Shown one piece after another: positions 28,678 to 37,051 of a stretch of 64,000 nucleotides of DNA. The DNA comes from WQXF01 sp031553615. Its GTDB lineage: Bacteria; Bacillota; Clostridia; Christensenellales; Aristaeellaceae. The stretch covers positions 1-64,000 of the forward strand of contig JAVBLJ010000022.1 in assembly GCA_031553615.1 (NCBI GenBank), written 5' to 3'. The number at the start of each line of letters is the position of its first letter. The stretch's first letter is position 1. The position numbers were made by a program, and so were the translations under genes. Below the pieces are notes generated by a model that worked only from the letters and a program-made list of their open reading frames with translations, was not told the origin of the DNA and did no database searches.

Positions 28678-30816
28678 TTGAGCGAAGAATTGTACGATGC
28701 GCAAAAGTACGACGCGCTAAAGGAAGAAAACCAGCGGCTGCGGGAAGAAAACCGTGAGCTGGTTCGCGCAAGTGAGAACATGAAACGCAGGGTGACCCGG
28801 CTGGAGCGCGATAAGCAGTATTCCGCCATCACCGCTGAAAACATCGAGCGCATGCGCGATTTTAACGCCAAAGAGAAGGAGATCCAGCATCTATATAACC
28901 AGCTGCTGCTTTCCAATTGCCCGGACTTGGTGTTCGTGTTTGACCGGGAGCTGAAGTTCCTGCTGGGCACGGAAATGAGCAGCGCCATCCTGCGGTTTTC
29001 CAGCTACAATGATTTTGCTGAAAAGCCGCTCGAGCACGTATTCAGCCGCAGGTTCCCGCCCAAGGCGGTGAGCTCGCTGACTGGGCATTGCCATGAAGTG
29101 ATGTGGAGCGGCGTATCGTGCGAGTATTCGGAAAAGCTAGAGGATGAAACAGGCACCACATTCTTGACCATCACCATATCGTCCGCCAAAAACCTGGAGG
29201 GCGATTGCATGGGCGTGGTCATCGTGCTGCACGACGTGACCGACCTTACGCGGCTGAAAGAAACGGCGGAGAAATCTTCGGTAGCCAAAAGCATCTTTCT
29301 GGCCACCATGTCCCATGAGATGCGCACCCCCATGAACGCGGTTATCGGTATGTCCAGCATCGCGAAGAACACCAACGATATGGAAAAGATGCGCTACTGC
29401 ATGGACAAGATCGAGAATGCGTCAATCCACCTGTTGGGAGTCATCAACGACATACTGGATATCTCCAAGATCGAAGCGGGCAAGTTTGAGCTTTCCTACG
29501 GCCGTTTCGATTTTGAGAAGATGGTGAGCAAGGTCGTGGGCGTGCAGACCTTCCGCATCGATGAAAAGAAGCAGACGCTTCGCCTCTTTCTCGATCGCGA
29601 TCTGCCGCGCTTCGTAAAATCGGACGAGCAGCACGTGGCGCAGGTGATCACGAACCTGCTGGCCAACGCTGTCAAGTTTACGCCCGAAGCGGGGGAGATA
29701 TCGCTCTCCGTCCACAAAATCGGGGAGAGCGAGACCGACGTTTGCCTCGAAATCGCCGTGGCCGACAACGGAATCGGCATGACCAAGGAGCAGCAAGGAC
29801 GCCTGTTTCGCTCCTTTGAGCAGGCGGATGGGGGAATTTCCCGCAGGTTTGGCGGCACCGGCCTGGGGCTGGTGATCTCCAAAAATATCGTCGAACTGCT
29901 GGGCGGACGGATTAGCGTTACTTCCGAGCTCGACAAGGGCTCGCGCTTCGCGTTCACGCTGTGCGTCGAAAAGTGCGCCGAACAGAATCTGCCGCTTATC
30001 CACGCTCCGCAGACTGATTGGTCGAAAATCAACATATTGGCGGTGGACGATTCCGAGGAAGTGCTGGAGTTCTTTGATGCCATCGGTTCCTCGCTGGGGC
30101 TGCACTGCGATGTTGCGCCCTCGGGCGAGAAAGCGCTGGAGCGCTTACAGGCGGCGAACGTGCCCTACGACATCATATTTGTTGATTGGATTATGCCCGG
30201 CATGGATGGCATCGAGCTGACACGGAAGATCAAGACCATGTTTGGCGAGGGCACGGTGGTGATTATGATCTCCGCCGCCGAATGGAGCCGAATGGAGGCC
30301 GAAGCGATCAAGGCGGGCGTGGATCGATTCCTCCCCAAGCCCCTTTTTCCCTCCACCATCAGCGAATGCATCTGCGATTGCCTGAACATTATCGCCACCG
30401 ATGGCGAGGAGCAGGCGACCCCGCCGGTGCGCAAGTCGCTTGCGGGCAAGCGCATCCTGTTGGCCGAAGATGTCGACATTAACCGCGAGATCGTCATTGC
30501 GCTGCTGGAGGATACCGAGGTGGAGATTGTCTGTGCGCAGAATGGGGAGGAGGCGATGACGCTCTTTGCCCAATCGCCGGAGGCCTACGACCTCATCTTC
30601 ATGGACATCCACATGCCCAAGGTCGATGGCTACGAGGCGACCAGGCAGATTCGTGCGATGGATGTCCCCAAGGCGCACAGCATTCCCATTATCGCTATGA
30701 CCGCCAACGTGTTCCGTGAGGATGTGGAAAAGTGTCTGGCTTGCGGCATGAACGATCACATCGGCAAACCGATCGACCTGGACGACATGATCGGCAAGCT
30801 GCACCACTACCTGTAG
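28678..30816 (+). CDS. Soluble hybrid histidine kinase with two receiver domains
   Basis: The 712-residue product has a coiled coil (about 10-70), a PAS-like sensor region (about 75-190), a HisKA domain with the phospho-acceptor His213 in MSHEMRTPMNAVIGM, a HATPase domain (NLLANAVKFTPE, then GGTGLGLVISKN), and two CheY-like receivers with Asp503 (VDWIMPGMDG) and Asp643 (MDIHMPKVDG). There is no membrane helix and no output domain, so the signal must pass to a separate protein or come from the partner FIST protein. The start is TTG at 28678, five bases after AGGAGG. A terminator follows about 100 bases after the stop. Confidence 0.92.
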   Translation: MSEELYDAQKYDALKEENQRLREENRELVRASENMKRRVTRLERDKQYSAITAENIERMRDFNAKEKEIQHLYNQLLLSNCPDLVFVFDRELKFLLGTEMSSAILRFSSYNDFAEKPLEHVFSRRFPPKAVSSLTGHCHEVMWSGVSCEYSEKLEDETGTTFLTITISSAKNLEGDCMGVVIVLHDVTDLTRLKETAEKSSVAKSIFLATMSHEMRTPMNAVIGMSSIAKNTNDMEKMRYCMDKIENASIHLLGVINDILDISKIEAGKFELSYGRFDFEKMVSKVVGVQTFRIDEKKQTLRLFLDRDLPRFVKSDEQHVAQVITNLLANAVKFTPEAGEISLSVHKIGESETDVCLEIAVADNGIGMTKEQQGRLFRSFEQADGGISRRFGGTGLGLVISKNIVELLGGRISVTSELDKGSRFAFTLCVEKCAEQNLPLIHAPQTDWSKINILAVDDSEEVLEFFDAIGSSLGLHCDVAPSGEKALERLQAANVPYDIIFVDWIMPGMDGIELTRKIKTMFGEGTVVIMISAAEWSRMEAEAIKAGVDRFLPKPLFPSTISECICDCLNIIATDGEEQATPPVRKSLAGKRILLAEDVDINREIVIALLEDTEVEIVCAQNGEEAMTLFAQSPEAYDLIFMDIHMPKVDGYEATRQIRAMDVPKAHSIPIIAMTANVFREDVEKCLACGMNDHIGKPIDLDDMIGKLHHYL

Positions 30817-30913
30817 AATGGGCCGCGAAACGCAAAGACGCTGCGAAAAATAAAGATGCTGCAAAAGGAAAAAAACGCGCGGGTCGCTCAATCGACACCT
30901 CCGCTGTTTTGCG

Positions 30914-30954
30914 CCGCACGGCACGATGCAACCCATCGTTCCGTGCGGTTTTTT
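30914..30954 (+). terminator. Terminator of the FIST-kinase operon
   Basis: CCGCACGG (30914-30921) pairs with CCGTGCGG, with ACGATG/CATCGT extending the stem, followed by six T residues. Confidence 0.85.
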
Positions 30955-31003
30955 GTGAAAGAAATAATTTAACGCAGTATTTCTCCACTTTACCGATCCC
31001 GAC

Positions 31004-31032
31004 TTGACCGGCGCGAGGGAAAACGCTACAAT
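31004..31032 (+). promoter_or_regulatory. Promoter of the TIGR03960 operon
   Basis: TTGACC, a 17-base spacer and TACAAT, about 75 bases before the chosen start. Confidence 0.7.
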
Positions 31033-31107
31033 AAATCGGTTGGACTATCGGAAACCGATTGGAGACCGACGGTGCTGGGTCCAGCCACGATAGGGGAGGA
31101 AAATCCA

Positions 31108-32955
31108 TTGCTACAACAAAAAATCGACGCATTGTTGGACAAGGTTCAGAAGCCTACGCGCTATACGGGTGGCGAGATGAACGCGTTCGTCAAGCCCTGT
31201 CAACCGGGCATGCTCCGGTTTGCTTTCGCCTTCCCGGACGTATATGAGGTCGGCATGTCCCATCTGGGCATGAAAATTCTCTACCATGTGATCAACGCGC
31301 ATCCGGGCGCGCTCTGCGAACGGGTGTTTACCCCGTGGGTCGACATGATCGACCTCATGCGCGCGCAGGAGGTGCCGCTTTTTACGCTGGAGACCCATTC
31401 GCCGGTGCGGGATTTCGATATCGTGGGGTTCACCCTGCAGTACGAGATGAGCTATAGCAACATACTGGAAATGCTTTCGCTGGCGGGCATTCCGTTGCGC
31501 AGCGAGCAGCGCACGGAAAACGACCCGATCGTGATCGCGGGCGGGCCCTGTGCGTTCAACCCGGAACCGTTGTACGCCTGCGTCGATGCGTTTGTGATCG
31601 GCGACGGTGAGGAGAGCACGGTCGCGGTCATCGATGCCGTACTGGCTGCCCGGCAGGCGGGAGCCCCTCGCATGGATTGCCTGCGCGCGTTGGCCGCGCT
31701 GCCCGGCGTGTACGTGCCTGCGTTCTACGAAGCCGGATATGACCAGGAGGGAAGACTCGTCCGCTTTGCGTCCACCGATGCGGCCGCTCCGGCCGTCGTG
31801 CGCAAGTGCGTGGTGCGCGATTTGGATGCCGCCGCCTTCCCCCGGGAGATCGTGGTTCCGTATACCGAGATCGTGCACGATCGCATCATGCTCGAGGTGT
31901 TGCGCGGCTGCACAAAAGGCTGCCGCTTTTGTCAGGCGGGCATGCTCTACCGCCCGGTGCGCGAGCGCAGCCTGCACACCCTGCTGGAGCAGGCCGAGCG
32001 TTTGGTGGATGCCACCGGATACGATGAAATCTCCCTTTCTTCGCTTTCCACGGGCGATTACTCCTGCCTGCCCGAGCTCACGCGCGAATTGATGCGGCGC
32101 TTCGAGGAACGCCGCGTGGCCATTTCGCTGCCTTCGCTGCGGCTGGATAGCGTGCTGAAGGAATCGCTGGAGGAGACGCAGCGCGTCCGCAAGACCAGCC
32201 TTACCTTTGCGCCCGAGGCGGGCACACAGCGCCTGCGCGACGTGATCAACAAAGGCGTGACCGAGGAGCAGCTGCTGCAAAACGCGCGCGATGCGTTTTC
32301 CGGCGGCTGGAGCACCATGAAGCTCTACTTCATGATCGGCCTGCCCACCGAGACCGACGAGGACATCGGGGGCATCGCTGATTTGACGGCCAAGGTGGTT
32401 GCCACCTACTTCCAGGTGCCCAAGACAGAGCGCGCCAAGGGCCTGCGCGTTACCTGCAGCGCATCGGTGTTTGTGCCCAAGCCGTTCACTCCCTTCCAAT
32501 GGGTGGCGCAGGATACCGTGCCCGAGCTTTTGCGCAAGGTGCAGCTGCTGCGCGAGCGCTTGAAAAAGGTGAAGGGGGTCACCTTCAACTGGCATGAATC
32601 GTCGCTCTCCTTCCTGGAAGCCTGCTTTGCGCGCGGGGATCGCAGGCTTTACGCCGTGCTGGAGCGTGCCTGGGAGCTGGGCTGCCGTTACGATGGCTGG
32701 AGCGATCACTTCCGATACGATCTGTGGATGCAGGCCTTCGCCGAATGCGGGCTCGATCCGGCGGATTACGCCAACCGCCAGCGCGGCAAGGAGGAGCTGC
32801 TGCCCTGGGCATTCATCGATGCAGGGGTGACCCAGGCCTACCTGCTGCGCGAGTACGAGCGCTCGCTGTGCGCCGACACCACGCCGGATTGCCGCCAGGG
32901 TTGCCAGGGCTGCGGGCTGCAGCGCGCGGCGTTTGAGGGGGTGTGCTCACTGTGA
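31108..32955 (+). CDS. TIGR03960-family B12-binding radical SAM protein
   Basis: The 615-residue protein carries the radical SAM cluster motif CTKGCRFCQ with Cys268, Cys272 and Cys275, preceded by a region of the kind annotated as cobalamin-binding (FPDVYEVGMSHLGMKIL; IVIAGGPCAFNPEP). It ends in a Cys-rich tail (CRQGCQGCGLQ). The family is widespread in Clostridia, almost always followed by the TIGR03936 protein and RNase G as here, and its reaction is not established to my knowledge. TTG 31108 was chosen over GTG 31072 because GGGGAGGA lies 7 bases before it and the resulting start MLQQKIDALLDKVQKPTRY matches the family style. Confidence 0.88.
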   Translation: MLQQKIDALLDKVQKPTRYTGGEMNAFVKPCQPGMLRFAFAFPDVYEVGMSHLGMKILYHVINAHPGALCERVFTPWVDMIDLMRAQEVPLFTLETHSPVRDFDIVGFTLQYEMSYSNILEMLSLAGIPLRSEQRTENDPIVIAGGPCAFNPEPLYACVDAFVIGDGEESTVAVIDAVLAARQAGAPRMDCLRALAALPGVYVPAFYEAGYDQEGRLVRFASTDAAAPAVVRKCVVRDLDAAAFPREIVVPYTEIVHDRIMLEVLRGCTKGCRFCQAGMLYRPVRERSLHTLLEQAERLVDATGYDEISLSSLSTGDYSCLPELTRELMRRFEERRVAISLPSLRLDSVLKESLEETQRVRKTSLTFAPEAGTQRLRDVINKGVTEEQLLQNARDAFSGGWSTMKLYFMIGLPTETDEDIGGIADLTAKVVATYFQVPKTERAKGLRVTCSASVFVPKPFTPFQWVAQDTVPELLRKVQLLRERLKKVKGVTFNWHESSLSFLEACFARGDRRLYAVLERAWELGCRYDGWSDHFRYDLWMQAFAECGLDPADYANRQRGKEELLPWAFIDAGVTQAYLLREYERSLCADTTPDCRQGCQGCGLQRAAFEGVCSL

Positions 32956-33638
32956 AGATGCTGCTGGCTTTCCAAAAGGCGGAATCACTGCGCCACTTGG
33001 GGCATCTCGATTTGCTGCGCTCCATGCAGCGCGCGCTGCGCAGGAGCAACCTGCCGGTGCGCTACTCACAGGGCTTTAATCCGCACATGCTCACCTCGTT
33101 CGCCTCGGCGCTCTCTATGGGCGTATCCAGTGCGGAGGAGATCGTTGAAGTGGGGCTCGCGGAATCGGTCGAACCTGATGCGGCGTTGGCACGTATGAAT
33201 AGGGTGCTGCCCGAGGGACTGCGTGCTTCCCGCGCGGTGATGGTCGAGGATGCGCACCCGGCGCCCATGGGTCTGCTCAAGCAGGCTTCGTACACCGCTT
33301 GGCTGCAGGGCGTGGAGGCATCGGCGCTGGCCGATACCGTGCGCGCCTTCCTGGCCGAGCAGGAAGTCATGGCGTTGCGGGTGAGCAAGCGCGGCGAGAA
33401 GCTGGTGAACATCCGGCCCATGGTGCATGCGCTTTCGGTGGAAGGTGAAATTGGCGGCACTCGCCTAGAGATGCGCCTTTCGCTGGAGGAGGCCGCCACG
33501 CTCAAGCCGGAGCTGCTGCTCTCCACGCTGTGGGAGCGCGCGGGGTTGCCCAGCGAAGCTTTGCCCACCATGCGCCTGAAGCGCTTGCGCTTGTTCGGGG
33601 TGGTAGAGGGAGAGGCCGTGCCGCTGCTCACGATCTGA
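32952..33638 (+). CDS. TIGR03936-family protein (DUF2344)
   Basis: The 228-residue protein has the family hallmarks: FQKAESLRHLGHLDLLRSMQRAL, VRYSQGFNPHMLTSFASAL and MGVSSAEEIVEV near the N-terminus. In many Clostridia it is either fused to or encoded directly after the TIGR03960 radical SAM protein, so the two probably act together; the biochemical role is unknown. GTG 32952 overlaps the preceding stop as GTGA; GTG 32943 and ATG 32958 are alternatives. RNase G follows after a 98-base gap that contains a 9-bp inverted repeat, GATTTGCTC (33637-33645) with GAGCAAATC (33712-33720). Confidence 0.85.
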   Translation: MKMLLAFQKAESLRHLGHLDLLRSMQRALRRSNLPVRYSQGFNPHMLTSFASALSMGVSSAEEIVEVGLAESVEPDAALARMNRVLPEGLRASRAVMVEDAHPAPMGLLKQASYTAWLQGVEASALADTVRAFLAEQEVMALRVSKRGEKLVNIRPMVHALSVEGEIGGTRLEMRLSLEEAATLKPELLLSTLWERAGLPSEALPTMRLKRLRLFGVVEGEAVPLLTI

Positions 33639-33736
33639 TTTGCTCACGATTCGTTTTGTCCGTGTTTGATTTGTCTGCGAAATGATATTGCCTACGATCC
33701 AGCTTGTTACGGAGCAAATCCGCAAGGAGGGAGAAC

Positions 33737-34984
33737 ATGCCGCAGAGCCAAGCAGCACAGAAGCCTTCGCGTGTCATCGTGGTCGATGCGGACGCATCCG
33801 GCCTAGCGGTTGCCCTTGTGGAAGGGGGCAGGGTGGTCGAAGCGCTGGCCCTGCCCGAACTGGCGCGAGGGGCACAGGTCGGTGCGGTGTACCTGGGCCG
33901 CGTGCAGCAGGTTCTGCCCGGCATGGGTGCGGCGTTCATCGATATCGGGCTGGAGAAGCACGCTTTCTTGCAGCTGGAGGCGGGAAAGCCTGCGCCGCGT
34001 CCGGGCCAGGATGCGGTGGTGCAGGTTGTCAAAATCCCGGGCGGGGAAAAGGGTGTGCGCGTGACAGGCGCGCCCGAACTGACGGATTCTTTGGCCGTGC
34101 TCTCGCCGGGTGGAGCCGGAGTGGGCGTGTCCACCAAGATCGAGGATGCGCAGGAGCGCGCCCGGCTCAAGGCGCTGGGCGAAGCGCACTGTCCGCCGGG
34201 CTGCGCGCTGGTGCTGCGCACCGCGGCGGCGGGCCGGGAAGAGAAAGCTTTGGCGGCCTCGTGCCGAGCGCTGTGGGCCGAATGGGAGGCATTGCAGAAG
34301 GCCGCACGCCATGCGCGCGCGCCTGCGCTGCTCATGGGCGCACTGCACCCGGCGGAGCGTTGCGTGCTGGATTTGCTGGGCCAAGGCACCGCCCGAATCG
34401 TGGCAAACGGCGGCTGGCCCGAACGCATGGAGGCCTTGGTTCGCCAGCGTGACATCCAGCCTCTTCCGCAGATCGAGCTTTACGGGGGCGAAACGCCGCT
34501 GCGCGCGCTCTACTCCATCACCACCGCGCTGGAGCAGGCGCGTCGCCGCAAGGTGTGGCTGCCCGGCGGTGGAACCCTGGTGTTTGATGTCTGCGAGGCA
34601 ATGACCGTGGTTGACGTCAATGCGGGCAAGCAGGCGGCTAAGAAAAATCCGGAGGAAACGGCGCTGGCGGTGAACCTGGAAGCGATGCGCGAGATCGCGG
34701 CGCAGTTGCGCTTGCGCGATATCGGCGGCATCGTGGTGATCGATAGCATCGACCTGTGCCTGCCGGCAAACCGTCAACGCATGCTGGATGAGTTGGCGGG
34801 CGCGCTGAACGCCGACCGTGGCAAACCGCGCGTGTTCGGCGGTGTGAGCGAACTTGGGTTGATTCAACTGACGCGCAAGCGCCTGTATGCCGAGCCGAAC
34901 CGGGCCGGAAAGGCACAGCGCCACCATAGCGATGAGAAAGAACCGGAGCCTACAGAATCTACGTTCGAAGGGTCAGGGGCATAG
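33737..34984 (+). CDS. rng: Ribonuclease E/G family endoribonuclease, short form
   Basis: The 415-residue protein is an RNase G-type endonuclease for 5'-monophosphorylated RNA in rRNA maturation and mRNA decay. It has the S1 domain (GAVYLGRVQQVLPGMGAAFIDIG), the RNase H-like and 5'-sensor parts, and the catalytic Asp293 (VVDVNAG) and Asp336 (VVIDSIDL). It stops soon after the TRKR motif: the CPxC zinc-link that dimerises this family and the C-terminal small domain are absent, making it about 75 residues shorter than E. coli RNase G. No alternative frame restores the missing piece before miaB starts. AAGGAGGG precedes ATG 33737. Confidence 0.85.
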   Translation: MPQSQAAQKPSRVIVVDADASGLAVALVEGGRVVEALALPELARGAQVGAVYLGRVQQVLPGMGAAFIDIGLEKHAFLQLEAGKPAPRPGQDAVVQVVKIPGGEKGVRVTGAPELTDSLAVLSPGGAGVGVSTKIEDAQERARLKALGEAHCPPGCALVLRTAAAGREEKALAASCRALWAEWEALQKAARHARAPALLMGALHPAERCVLDLLGQGTARIVANGGWPERMEALVRQRDIQPLPQIELYGGETPLRALYSITTALEQARRRKVWLPGGGTLVFDVCEAMTVVDVNAGKQAAKKNPEETALAVNLEAMREIAAQLRLRDIGGIVVIDSIDLCLPANRQRMLDELAGALNADRGKPRVFGGVSELGLIQLTRKRLYAEPNRAGKAQRHHSDEKEPEPTESTFEGSGA

Positions 34985-34988
34985 AAGC

Positions 34989-36407
34989 ATGAGAGAGAAA
35001 ACCGCCCGCGCCGTGAGCGCACAGGAGCTGGAGGAGCAGGCCGAGTTGGCTCGCCGGGTCGCTGAGTGGGTGCGGCGCGAGGAACATCCGCGCAGCTACA
35101 TCATTGTCACCTACGGCTGCCAAATGAACGCGCACGATAGCGAAAACCTTGCGGGCATGCTGCGCGATATGGGGCTGGAGCCTGCGCCCTCGCGCGAGGA
35201 AGCCGATCTGGTGATCTACAACACCTGCTGCGTGCGCGATAATGCGGAGCGCCGCGCGTTGGGCAACGTCACCTGGCTCAAGGAGCTCAAGAAGACGCAG
35301 CCTCATCTGCTGGTGGGCGTGTGCGGATGCATGATGCAGCAGCAGGGCATGGCGGAAAAAATATTGAGGCAATATCCGTTCGTTGATATCGCCTTCGGCA
35401 CGCACAACCTCTACCGCTTTCCGGAGCTGATGTTCACCGCGCTTTCCACCCGCTCCCGCGTGGTCGAGGTGCTCGATGATCCGGCGGGCAGCATTGCTGA
35501 GGATTTGCCGGTAGAGCGGGTGAGCCCGCACAAGGCGTACATCACCATCATGTACGGCTGCAACAACTTTTGCTCCTACTGCATCGTGCCCTACGTGCGG
35601 GGCCGCGAGCGCTCCCGCGAGGCCGAAGCGATCCTGGCCGAGGCGCGTGCGCTGCGCGAGGAGGGCGTGCAGGAAATCATGCTGCTGGGGCAGAATGTGA
35701 ACTCCTACGGCAACGACTTGGGCGAAGGCGCGATGCGCTTCCCGGAGCTGTTGGCAGCGCTGGATGGCGTGGGCATACCGCGCATTCGCTTCATGACCTC
35801 GCACCCCAAGGACCTTTCGGATGCGCTGATCGAGGTGATGGCGAAGGGGCGCAACATCTGCCACGCGCTGCACCTGCCCGTGCAGGCGGGCAGCGATGCG
35901 CTTCTGGCCTCCATGCGCCGCGGATATACGCGCGCCGAATACCTGGCCAAGGTGGTAGCGCTGCGCGCGCGCATTCCCGATATTGCGCTAACCACCGATC
36001 TCATCGTGGCCTACCCCGGCGAGACCGAGCAGGATTTTGCGGACACGCTCTCTCTGGTCGAAGAAGTACGTTACGATGCGGCGTTCACCTTTGTCTATTC
36101 GCCCAGGCCGGGCACGCTGGCGGCTCAGATGCCCGATCGCGTCGAGCCAGCGCTCGCCACCGATCGCATCGAACGGCTGATCGCCGCGCAGAAGCGCATC
36201 ACCGTGGAGCGCAATTCGGCCTATGTGGGGCAGGTGCAAACGGTGCTGGTCGAGGAGCAATCCAAGCGCGACGCCAGCCAGGTTGCGGGCAAAAACGAGT
36301 ATGGGATCACCGTCAATTTTTCCGGCGATGTGTCGCTGATGGGCCGGTTCGTGCAGGTGAGGATAGTTTCCGCTGCCGAATCAACCTTGCGCGGGGAAAT
36401 GGCGTAA
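34989..36407 (+). CDS. miaB: tRNA-2-methylthio-N6-isopentenyladenosine synthase
   Basis: MiaB adds the 2-methylthio group to i6A37 of tRNAs using two [4Fe-4S] clusters. The 472-residue protein has the UPF0004 domain with its three cysteines (TYGCQMN, NTCCVRDNAE, VCGCMMQ), the radical SAM motif YGCNNFCSYCIVPYVRGRERSR near residue 185, and a C-terminal TRAM domain. MiaA, which makes the i6A substrate, is encoded six kilobases downstream in the same gene run. ATG 34989 lies 4 bases after the rng stop; the ribosome binding site (AGGGG) is only moderate, so coupled translation is likely. Confidence 0.95.
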   Translation: MREKTARAVSAQELEEQAELARRVAEWVRREEHPRSYIIVTYGCQMNAHDSENLAGMLRDMGLEPAPSREEADLVIYNTCCVRDNAERRALGNVTWLKELKKTQPHLLVGVCGCMMQQQGMAEKILRQYPFVDIAFGTHNLYRFPELMFTALSTRSRVVEVLDDPAGSIAEDLPVERVSPHKAYITIMYGCNNFCSYCIVPYVRGRERSREAEAILAEARALREEGVQEIMLLGQNVNSYGNDLGEGAMRFPELLAALDGVGIPRIRFMTSHPKDLSDALIEVMAKGRNICHALHLPVQAGSDALLASMRRGYTRAEYLAKVVALRARIPDIALTTDLIVAYPGETEQDFADTLSLVEEVRYDAAFTFVYSPRPGTLAAQMPDRVEPALATDRIERLIAAQKRITVERNSAYVGQVQTVLVEEQSKRDASQVAGKNEYGITVNFSGDVSLMGRFVQVRIVSAAESTLRGEMA

Positions 36408-36494
36408 GCGCGCATCGCACGAAACCAGTCGAACCACAATAAGATCAAGCTACACAAAATACGCGAGGCCGCAACGCGGCAGAAGGGGCACAAA

Positions 36495-36923
36495 ATGAAC
36501 GAAGTATTCGAGCGGGCCGGCGCGCTGGGCGAGGCTATCCAGCAATCAGAGGAGTTCCGCACCATGCGAGCCGCCGAGGGCGCGGTGATGGCCGATGAAA
36601 ACGCCGCCAAGGTGATGAGCGATTTTTTGACCCACCGCACCATCGTGGAAGAGGTGTTGGCCACCGATCCGCCCGATCACGCGCTGTTGGCCGAGCATAG
36701 CCAGGCCATGGAGGCGCTTCAGGATGCGCTGAACGAGATGGAGCTGGTGCAGGAGATGACCCGCGCCCGCGCCGCCTTCGCCGAGATGATGAACCAGGTT
36801 AACCAGGTGCTTCGCTTCATGGTTACCGGAGAAATGGGCGAAGAATCGGACGAGGAAGGCGAAGGCTGTGGCGGCAACTGCGGCGGCTGCTCGGGCGGTT
36901 GCGGCCATTCGCACGTACACTGA
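36495..36923 (+). CDS. YlbF/YmcA (RicA/RicF) family protein with Cys-rich tail
   Basis: The 142-residue protein is a helical YlbF/YmcA-family member (residues 1-110), ending in a tail with Cys125, Cys129, Cys132 and Cys136 and three histidines (138, 140, 142). In Bacillus, YmcA (RicA), YlbF and YaaT form an Fe-S complex that steers RNase Y processing and phosphorelay activity. The position directly after miaB is the same as ricA in Bacillus, but the Cys-rich tail resembles the YlbF type, so I leave the symbol open. The tail likely binds an iron-sulfur cluster or metal. AGAAGGGG precedes ATG 36495. Confidence 0.82.
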   Translation: MNEVFERAGALGEAIQQSEEFRTMRAAEGAVMADENAAKVMSDFLTHRTIVEEVLATDPPDHALLAEHSQAMEALQDALNEMELVQEMTRARAAFAEMMNQVNQVLRFMVTGEMGEESDEEGEGCGGNCGGCSGGCGHSHVH

Positions 36924-36932
36924 TCGCACGCC

Positions 36933-36974
36933 CTGATCGCCTGTTCATTACACGTACTGATCGCCTGTTCATTA
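36933..36974 (+). repeat. Two copies of an 18-bp direct repeat before mutS
   Basis: CTGATCGCCTGTTCATTA occurs at 36933-36950 and 36957-36974 (period 24), with a partial third copy at about 36920. It is in the gap between the RicA-like gene and mutS. Confidence 0.8.
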
Positions 36975-37051
36975 ATAGAGAGCCTATGCGCCGTTCCGCT
37001 TGATTCCGCACCCTTGCGCGCATGCATATTTCGCACATTTGGAGGAACCAC

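Noticed and set aside
34887..34988. Upstream extension of miaB into the rng gene
   Set aside because: The extra residues are low-complexity and out of the MiaB family pattern, no ribosome binding site precedes the earlier starts, and ATG 34989 gives the normal MiaB N-terminus.
34850..34990. Frameshift hiding the missing C-terminus of RNase G
   Set aside because: No other plus-strand frame here contains the CPxC zinc-link or the following family motifs, so the truncation looks genuine.
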